From Limnohabitans sp. INBF002 (lineage in GTDB: Bacteria > Pseudomonadota > Gammaproteobacteria > Burkholderiales > Burkholderiaceae_C): a stretch of DNA of 64,000 nucleotides. The stretch is from NCBI RefSeq assembly GCF_027924905.1, contig NZ_AP027055.1:2530182-2594181 (forward strand). The letters are read 5' to 3'. The translations under genes and the position numbers were made by a program. Every line of letters starts with the position of its first letter. Positions within the stretch are counted from its first letter, which is position 1. The notes beneath the pieces are model-generated. The model did no database searches, was not told the origin of the DNA, and saw only the letters and a list, made by a program, of their open reading frames with translations. Positions 58,800 to 64,000 of the stretch are shown in pieces.

Positions 58800-59812
58800 C
58801 AAATGACTTTCGCGCGCATCAGGTCGTTGGTGTTGATCGCGCCGCACAGGGTGCCTTTTTCGTCCACCACCAAAACGCTGGTGATGCGGTGCAGCTCCAT
58901 CAACTCAGCGGCTTCAGCAGCCAATGCCCCTGAACGCACCGTGCGTGGGTTGGCGTGCATGACTTGCTGCGCGGTGAGTTGACGCATGTCGGTGCCTGTT
59001 TCAATCAAGCGGCGCAAGTCCCCATCGGTGAAGATGCCCAACACTTTTTTGTTCGCGTCCACGATGGCCGATGCGCCCAAACCTTTGGCACTCATCTCGC
59101 GCATCAAGTCACTGAAGGTCGCTGTGGGCAACACGCCTGGCACGGCGTCACCGCTGCGCATCACATCGCTCACATGCGTGAGCAAACGGCGGCCCAAGGC
59201 GCCGCCGGGGTGTGAACGGGCAAAGTCTTCGGCCTTGAAACCACGCGCATCCAGCAGCGCAACGGCCAAGGCGTCGCCCATGGCCATTTGTGCGGTGGTG
59301 CTGGCGGTGGGTGCCAAGTTGAGTGGACAGGCTTCTTTGAGCACGCCTGTGTTGAGCACGATGTCCGCATGGCTGGCAAGCGTGGACTGAGCGCCGCCGG
59401 TGAGCGCCACCAGAGGAACGCCTTGACGTTTGAGCACAGGCAGGATGGCAGCGAGTTCATCGCTTTCACCGCTGTTGGAAATGGCAATCACCAAATCCGA
59501 ATCTTTGACCATGCCGAGATCGCCATGGCTGGCTTCGGCGGGATGCACAAACATTGCGGCAGTGCCTGTGGAGGCCAAGGTCGCGGTGATCTTGCGACCC
59601 ACATGGCCGCTTTTGCCCATGCCCATCACGACCACGCGGCCTGTGACTTTGAGGATTGCACGCACGGCTTGCACGAATGAGGGCGACAAGCCTTCGCGCA
59701 AGTGCCGCACAGCGTCTGCCTCGATGGTGAGGGTGTCATGGGCCAGCTGCAAAATGCGCTGGTCGTCCACCTGCGCAGCAGGGCTGGCGACGTGAGCATG
59801 GGTTTGGGTCAT
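58799..59812 (-). CDS. kdsD: arabinose-5-phosphate isomerase KdsD
   Basis: A 337-residue isomerase converting ribulose 5-phosphate to arabinose 5-phosphate, the KDO precursor. The SIS domain (about 45-180) shows VVMGMGKSGHVGRKITATLASTG and HPAEASHGDLGM; two CBS domains follow (about 215-330). The ATG at 59812 is six bases downstream of TAAAAT (59819-59824 on the minus strand) and lacks a ribosome site, so the operon mRNA may be leaderless; an in-frame GTG at 59818 is less likely. It heads kdsD-kdsC-lptC. Confidence 0.94.
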   Translation of the reverse strand: MTQTHAHVASPAAQVDDQRILQLAHDTLTIEADAVRHLREGLSPSFVQAVRAILKVTGRVVVMGMGKSGHVGRKITATLASTGTAAMFVHPAEASHGDLGMVKDSDLVIAISNSGESDELAAILPVLKRQGVPLVALTGGAQSTLASHADIVLNTGVLKEACPLNLAPTASTTAQMAMGDALAVALLDARGFKAEDFARSHPGGALGRRLLTHVSDVMRSGDAVPGVLPTATFSDLMREMSAKGLGASAIVDANKKVLGIFTDGDLRRLIETGTDMRQLTAQQVMHANPRTVRSGALAAEAAELMELHRITSVLVVDEKGTLCGAINTNDLMRAKVI

Positions 59813-59838
59813 GCGCACATTTTATCGGTGGGGTGGAC

Positions 59839-61290
59839 TTATTTGCCGATGCAGAAGCTAGAGAAGATCACGCCCAATAAGTCATCCGAAGTGAACTCAC
59901 CCGTAATGGCGTTGAGTGCGTTTTGGCTCAAGCGCAGTTCTTCGGCCAACAAGTCCAGTGCGGGCACTTGGGCCTGGAGACTGGCATTGGCCAACATGAG
60001 GTGTTCGTCCACCTCGTGCAGGGCTTGTACGTGGCGCTCACGGGCCATGAACATGCCTTCGGCACCGCCCCCTTGCCAACCCACCAGATGCAGCAGTTGT
60101 TGGCGCAGCGCGGGCAGGCCGTCGCCTGTCTTGGCCGACAGGGTGAGGTGTGTGGCTTGTTGCTGGCTATCAGCGGTGCCTGCTTGGCTTGGCAGCGTTG
60201 CAGCCATGCTTTTCGCATCGGCTTTGTTCCATAAGTGCAAGACCGGCACATGGGCGTCTAGTTTGCCTTGCAATGTTTGTTCGATTTGCAGATCGGCTGC
60301 GGCATAAGCCGCATCGTCTTTGCGCGTCAGATCGTGCAAAAAGAGCACGGCATCGGCTTTGCCAATTTGGTCCCATGCGCGGGCAATGCCAATGCGCTCG
60401 ACCTCGTCCACATCGGGGTGCTCACGCAAACCGGCGGTGTCCACCACATGCAAAGGTACGCCATCAATTTGAATGGTTTGCTGCACCACGTCTCGGGTGG
60501 TGCCCGCAATCGGCGTGACGATGGCCAACTCTGCGCCCGCCAAGGCGTTGAGCAACGAGCTTTTGCCAGCGTTGGGCTGGCCCGCAATGACCACGCGAAT
60601 GCCTTCGCGCAACAGCGCACCTTGTTTGGTTTGCGCCATCACACGCGCAAGGTTGTGTTGCAAGCGGTTGAGCTGGCCTTGCGCGTCGGCTTGCTTCAAA
60701 AAGTCGATGTCTTCTTCTGGAAAATCCAACGTGGCTTCAACCAACATGCGCAAGTGGATGAGCGCATCACGTAACTGATGAATTTCGTTGGAGAACGCCC
60801 CCGCTAACGAACGGCTGGCACCGCGCGCTGCCGCTTCGGTGCTGGCATCAATTAAATCGGCCACCGCTTCGGCTTGGGCCAAATCGAGCTTGTGGTTCAA
60901 AAATGCACGCTGGGTAAATTCACCGGGCTGCGCCAAGCGCAAGCCCCCAAGCAAAGGCTTGCCGTGTTCGTTCAACGAAGCCGCGACGCGCAGGCAACGC
61001 GCCAGGATAAGTTGCAGCACCACTGGGCCACCATGTGCTTGCAGCTCCAACACGTCTTCGCCGGTGTAACTGTTCGGGCCTGGAAAATGCAAGGCCAGCA
61101 CATGGTCTATGGGCGCGCCGGTTTCATCTGGCAACGGCATGTAGGTGGCCTCACGCGGTTTGAGTCCGCGACCACACAAAGCCAGAATCAAAGCGCCGAG
61201 GTTTTTGCCGCTCACGCGCACAATGCCCACGGCCCCTCGACCGGGTGCGGTGGCGATGGCGATGATGGGGGCGTCGTGTTGAGCAAGCAT
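59839..61290 (-). CDS. mnmE: tRNA uridine-5-carboxymethylaminomethyl modification GTPase MnmE
   Basis: A 483-residue GTPase that, with MnmG, modifies the wobble uridine of several tRNAs. The N-terminal folate-binding domain has [19 protein letters not shown] and [12 protein letters not shown]. The inserted G domain shows G1 [15 protein letters not shown]3 DTAGLRE and G4 NKAD. The C-terminus ends with the catalytic CIGK. Start 61290 fits the family; ten upstream codons are discarded. It lies downstream of yidC on the same strand but past a strong terminator. Its 3' end is 26 bases before kdsD. Confidence 0.96.
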   Translation of the reverse strand: MLAQHDAPIIAIATAPGRGAVGIVRVSGKNLGALILALCGRGLKPREATYMPLPDETGAPIDHVLALHFPGPNSYTGEDVLELQAHGGPVVLQLILARCLRVAASLNEHGKPLLGGLRLAQPGEFTQRAFLNHKLDLAQAEAVADLIDASTEAAARGASRSLAGAFSNEIHQLRDALIHLRMLVEATLDFPEEDIDFLKQADAQGQLNRLQHNLARVMAQTKQGALLREGIRVVIAGQPNAGKSSLLNALAGAELAIVTPIAGTTRDVVQQTIQIDGVPLHVVDTAGLREHPDVDEVERIGIARAWDQIGKADAVLFLHDLTRKDDAAYAAADLQIEQTLQGKLDAHVPVLHLWNKADAKSMAATLPSQAGTADSQQQATHLTLSAKTGDGLPALRQQLLHLVGWQGGGAEGMFMARERHVQALHEVDEHLMLANASLQAQVPALDLLAEELRLSQNALNAITGEFTSDDLLGVIFSSFCIGK

Positions 61291-61304
61291 GGCTAGATTG
61301 TCCA

Positions 61305-61342
61305 GAAAAAAACCCGCCAACCGATGAAGGAGGCGGGTTTTT
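61305..61342 (-). terminator. rho-independent terminator after yidC
   Basis: A perfect 10-bp stem (61309-61318 AAAACCCGCC with 61332-61341) with a 13-base loop is followed on the minus strand by a T run (A tract 61305-61312). It ends the rpmH-rnpA-yidD-yidC transcript before mnmE. Confidence 0.9.
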
Positions 61343-61361
61343 GATTGACCAAGTTTCTACG

Positions 61362-63065
61362 TTAGAACTTAGGCAAGTTGAATTGCGGTGGCACGCCCAT
61401 GCGAATGTTGATGAGCCATTGCTGTGCAATCGACAACACGTTGTTGGTGATCCAATACAAGACCAAGCCTGCAGGGAAGAAGAAGAACATCACGCTGAAA
61501 GCCAGCGGCATGATCCACATCATCTTGGCTTGCATGGGGTCTGGTGGTGCGGGGTTCAATGCAGTTTGCAGCAACGTTGTCAATGTCATGAACAGTGGCA
61601 AGATGAAATAAGGGTCTGGTGCCGACAAGTCGTGAATCCAACCCACCCAAGGTGCGTTGCGAATTTCAACGGTCGACAACAACACCCAGTACAAAGCAAT
61701 GAACACGGGGATTTGCAACGCGATAGGAACGCAACCACCCATGGGGTTGACCTTCTCTTCGCGGTAAATCTTCATCATCTCCACTTGCATTTGTTGCGGG
61801 TTGTCTTTGAGACGCTCGCGCATTTCCATGATTTTTGGATTGATGGCTTTCATCTTGGCCATGCTTTGGTACGCATGAGCGTTCAACCAGTAGAAGGCCG
61901 CTTTGAGCAAAACCACCAAGCTGACAATCGACCAGCCCCAGTTACCCAAGATGTTGTTGAGCTGATGCAGCAACCAGAACAAAGGCTTGGCCAAAATGGT
62001 CAACCAACCGTAGTCCTTGACCAACTCCAAGCCAGGGTAGAGCGCTTCGAGTTTTTTCTCTTCTTGTGGGCCGGCATAGAACGTGGCGGCCACGCTCTTG
62101 GTTTGACCTGGCTTGATCGCTTCCAAAGGCGCAATCAACGTCACGCGGTAGCAGCAATCGGCCATGGTTGAACCAATGTCGACCGCGTCGATAGAGATGT
62201 CACGGTTCATGCCATCAGGCAAGATCCATGCGCTCGCGAAGTAATGCTGCACCATGGCGATATAGCCGGTGCTGGCTTGTTTTTCAACATCTACTTTTTT
62301 CTTTTTGATGTCGGCAAACTCCACCTTTTGGTACTTCTTGGCTTCTGTGTAAATCGCAGGGCCCGTGAAGGTGGAATAAAACGAGGACTCGCCTGCAGGC
62401 TTGTTGCCATCGCGGACCAATTGGAAATACAACTGCGGTGCCACGTCTTGAGTGCCCGTGTTCACGATGTCGTGTTTCACAGCCATGTCGTACGCGCCAC
62501 GCTTGACGGTGTAGGTCTTGACCAACTTCACGCCGCCTTGTGCGGCCGACTCAAACGTGATGGACAACTCGTTGTCACGGTCTTTGAGTTGGCGAGCGCC
62601 TGGGCGAACGGTCATCAAGGTCTTGTGTGTGGGCAATGCAACGCCTGGGGTGCTGGCAATCAGACCCGTTTGTGCGGTGTAGATGCGGTCTTTGCTGTCG
62701 TCCAACAACACAATTTTGTGACCCGGCTTTTGCTCGTCTTCATGCTTGAGCAACTCGGCACGGACCAACGTGCCGCCTTCGGTGTCGAAGCTGAGTTTGA
62801 ACAAATCGGTTTCAACTTGAACCAACTCTTTGCTGGCAGCGCGTGTTTCAACCACTGGCACAGCCACCGTACCTTGCGGCACAACAGCCGCTGGTACGCC
62901 CGCCGCTTGCGGTGCGGCAGCCGAAGCTGCTGCCACTTGCGCTTGCTGCGCAGGTGTTGGGAAAAATGTGGCTTTGTGACCGTTGTGAACTTGCCATTGG
63001 TCCCACAGAAGGACCATGGAGAAGCCAAAGATCACCCACAAAATGGTGCGGCGAATGTCATTCAT
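61362..63065 (-). CDS. yidC: membrane protein insertase YidC
   Basis: A 567-residue inner-membrane insertase. The first membrane segment is at about 7-24, followed by a large periplasmic domain (about 70-350, SFDTEGGTLVRAELLKH and NTGTQDVAPQLYFQLVRDG) and five C-terminal segments. The hydrophilic groove segment includes WGWSIVSLVVLLKAAFYWLNAHAYQSM, and the coiled cytoplasmic loop is MKAINPKIMEMRERLKDN. It inserts and folds membrane proteins with or without SecYEG. Its start overlaps the yidD stop by 4 bases. Confidence 0.97.
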   Translation of the reverse strand: MNDIRRTILWVIFGFSMVLLWDQWQVHNGHKATFFPTPAQQAQVAAASAAAPQAAGVPAAVVPQGTVAVPVVETRAASKELVQVETDLFKLSFDTEGGTLVRAELLKHEDEQKPGHKIVLLDDSKDRIYTAQTGLIASTPGVALPTHKTLMTVRPGARQLKDRDNELSITFESAAQGGVKLVKTYTVKRGAYDMAVKHDIVNTGTQDVAPQLYFQLVRDGNKPAGESSFYSTFTGPAIYTEAKKYQKVEFADIKKKKVDVEKQASTGYIAMVQHYFASAWILPDGMNRDISIDAVDIGSTMADCCYRVTLIAPLEAIKPGQTKSVAATFYAGPQEEKKLEALYPGLELVKDYGWLTILAKPLFWLLHQLNNILGNWGWSIVSLVVLLKAAFYWLNAHAYQSMAKMKAINPKIMEMRERLKDNPQQMQVEMMKIYREEKVNPMGGCVPIALQIPVFIALYWVLLSTVEIRNAPWVGWIHDLSAPDPYFILPLFMTLTTLLQTALNPAPPDPMQAKMMWIMPLAFSVMFFFFPAGLVLYWITNNVLSIAQQWLINIRMGVPPQFNLPKF

Positions 63066-63325
63066 GAAGTTTTCTTTCCGGAGTTGGAAGAGGTCAAAGA
63101 GGTAAACAAAGCGGGAGGTACGGGGTCATGTCCACCCACACACCAAGGATGGCAACGCGCTAAGCGACGCAATGTCAGGTAGCTGCCACGCGCGGCACCA
63201 TGAACTTCTAAAGCTTGCAACGAATACACAGAGCACGTCGGTTCAAATCGGCACGAGGACCCCAACCACGGGCTGAGGAACAAGCGGTACCCACGCACCA
63301 ACGCCATTAAAAATGACTGCATCAT
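63062..63325 (-). CDS. yidD: membrane protein insertion efficiency factor YidD
   Basis: An 87-residue YidD: an amphipathic N-terminus (MALVRGYRLFLSPWLG) and the conserved CRFEPTCSVYSLQAL, then RLARCHPWCVGGHDPVP, with the cysteines and histidines of the family. It helps YidC-dependent insertion at the inner membrane. It overlaps both neighbours by 4 bases (rnpA stop and yidC start), so rnpA-yidD-yidC are translationally coupled. The C-terminus is a short Ser/Lys-rich tail. Confidence 0.95.
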   Translation of the reverse strand: MMQSFLMALVRGYRLFLSPWLGSSCRFEPTCSVYSLQALEVHGAARGSYLTLRRLARCHPWCVGGHDPVPPALFTSLTSSNSGKKTS

Positions 63326-63723
63326 GGTGTACTCACTCTGCCAAACAATTGTTTGAGCTCTTCACGCACCGTTTGCTTGAGTGCATCCGAAGACGCGCTG
63401 ACAAACTTTTGTGCGTTAAATGTTGCGCGTAACCGAACCACATAGGCGGTGGGCATCAAGCCTTTTTCAAAGTCACGCGAAACCGCATGAATTTGACGTC
63501 GAATTAAATTGCGCGTGACCGCGCGCTTAGCCCAACGCTTGGGCGTCAACGCACCCATCATCAAGACGCCATCGACAAACAGGGTCGGGGCTTCTTCAAA
63601 CCCAGACCCTGTAGAGGCTTTGGCAGACGGTTGCCACTGGTGCAGCACAAAGTGCGGCGTACGTGCAACAGAACCTGCCGACATGACGGCCTGAAATTCT
63701 GACCACTGTTTCAGACGTTCCAC
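63322..63723 (-). CDS. rnpA: ribonuclease P protein component
   Basis: A 133-residue basic protein that assists the RNase P RNA in trimming the 5' ends of pre-tRNAs. The family core is VTRNLIRRQIHAVSRDFE (the RNR motif), preceded by GALTPKRWAKRA. I take the GTG at 63723 as start because MERLKQWSEFQAVM aligns with the usual N-terminus; the frame opens at a TTG at 63756, giving 144 residues, and neither has a good ribosome site. It lies just after rpmH, as nearly everywhere in bacteria. Confidence 0.9.
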   Translation of the reverse strand: MERLKQWSEFQAVMSAGSVARTPHFVLHQWQPSAKASTGSGFEEAPTLFVDGVLMMGALTPKRWAKRAVTRNLIRRQIHAVSRDFEKGLMPTAYVVRLRATFNAQKFVSASSDALKQTVREELKQLFGRVSTP

Positions 63724-63759
63724 GGCGCTTGGGTCGCGGGCCTGTTCAGCGGTCAAAAA

Positions 63760-63894
63760 TTAGACAGCCAGACGCTTGCGACCTTTAGCGCGACGTGCGT
63801 TGATCACAGCGCGGCCACCGCGTGTTTTCATGCGGACCAAGAAGCCATGGGTACGGGCGCGACGGGTTTTAGAAGGCTGGTAAGTGCGTTTCAT
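63760..63894 (-). CDS. rpmH: 50S ribosomal protein L34
   Basis: A 44-residue protein, [20 protein letters not shown] and then [22 protein letters not shown], matching L34 over its whole length. It is a small, highly basic part of the large ribosomal subunit. It is the first gene of the rpmH-rnpA-yidD-yidC operon and marks the border to the dnaA/oriC region on its right. Confidence 0.98.
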   Translation of the reverse strand: MKRTYQPSKTRRARTHGFLVRMKTRGGRAVINARRAKGRKRLAV

Positions 63895-64000
63895 GATTTT
63901 TCCAAAAAGCTAAGCCCTGAGAGATCAGGGAAACCAATGATTATCTCAAACTTTTCGCCCCCTTGCAGACTTTTATCCACACTCTTTTTAGCTTTGCTTT
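63895..64000. promoter_or_regulatory. edge of the dnaA/oriC region with a DnaA box
   Basis: A perfect DnaA box TTATCCACA lies at 63973-63981. A weaker relative, TTATCTCAA, lies at 63941-63949. A 6-bp hairpin, CCCTGA/TCAGGG, is at 63915-63930. This gap between rpmH and the expected divergent dnaA is where oriC or the dnaA promoter lies in many Burkholderiales; the rest is outside the window. Confidence 0.65.

Overview
The window is about 64 kb of gene-dense chromosome from a betaproteobacterium of the order Burkholderiales, most likely family Comamonadaceae. This rests on gene order and families: rpmH-rnpA-yidD-yidC-mnmE beside a DnaA box, amgK divergent from lptD-surA-rsmA, metX-metW, sucC-sucD, a DUF3717-DUF1289 protein, a short type 2 ArgC, and a SET-domain protein beside a topoisomerase III with a SWIB tail. 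I see no prophage, insertion sequence, CRISPR array, tRNA or rRNA, and no gene-free stretch longer than about 210 bases. The right edge is the start of the dnaA/oriC region.

Layout. 1-2.5 kb: tail of a cyclopropane-fatty-acid-synthase-like methyltransferase followed by a chalcone-isomerase-like protein, a DUF3833 lipoprotein, a short-chain dehydrogenase and an NTF2-like protein, packed as one operon (a lipid-modification cluster). 2.5-9 kb: glutathione transferase, purB-yaeQ, DUF3717/DUF1289 protein, holin-like membrane protein, a BepA-type metalloprotease, moaC and a glycosyltransferase. 9-11.3 kb: PglL-type oligosaccharyltransferase and type IV pilin, a pilin glycosylation locus. 11.4-16.3 kb: sucCD, argC, recX-recA. 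16.4-19.1 kb: MarR regulator and a TctDE/QseBC-type two-component pair.

19.1-28.4 kb is an iron-acquisition island: Fe(III) ABC transporter genes fbpC (minus) and fbpB-fbpA (plus) with a Fur-type box before fbpA, then a six-gene run: TonB-dependent siderophore receptor, PiuC-type dioxygenase, tonB, exbB, exbD and hemP. The receptor moves the ferric chelate across the outer membrane, TonB-ExbB-ExbD supply energy and FbpABC imports Fe3+. ahpC-ahpF (28.5-30.8 kb) follows and handles peroxide.

30.8-38.4 kb: a SPOR-like remnant, birA and a SET-domain methyltransferase (minus) face topB-SWIB (plus) across an alternating purine-pyrimidine tract; then metX-metW, a drug/metabolite transporter and rsmE. 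39-52 kb: cell-envelope genes amgK, lptD, surA, then rsmA, barstar, malic enzyme, pepP and murU. 50.5-54.8 kb: transketolase and two tandem GAPDH genes. 54.9-57.5 kb: GDT1-family transporter, ammonium transporter with a sigma-54-like promoter, RRM protein. 57.6-63.9 kb: kdsD-kdsC-lptC, mnmE, and the rpmH-rnpA-yidD-yidC operon.

Most genes are ordinary core metabolism. I found no clear multi-gene system that is wholly new. The best leads are the SET/SWIB-topoisomerase pair with its Z-DNA-prone intergenic tract, the Cys/His-rich tail on FbpC, the near-palindromic fbpC/fbpB start region, the structured leader before the siderophore receptor, the diverged tandem GAPDH, and the Cfa-linked lipid cluster.
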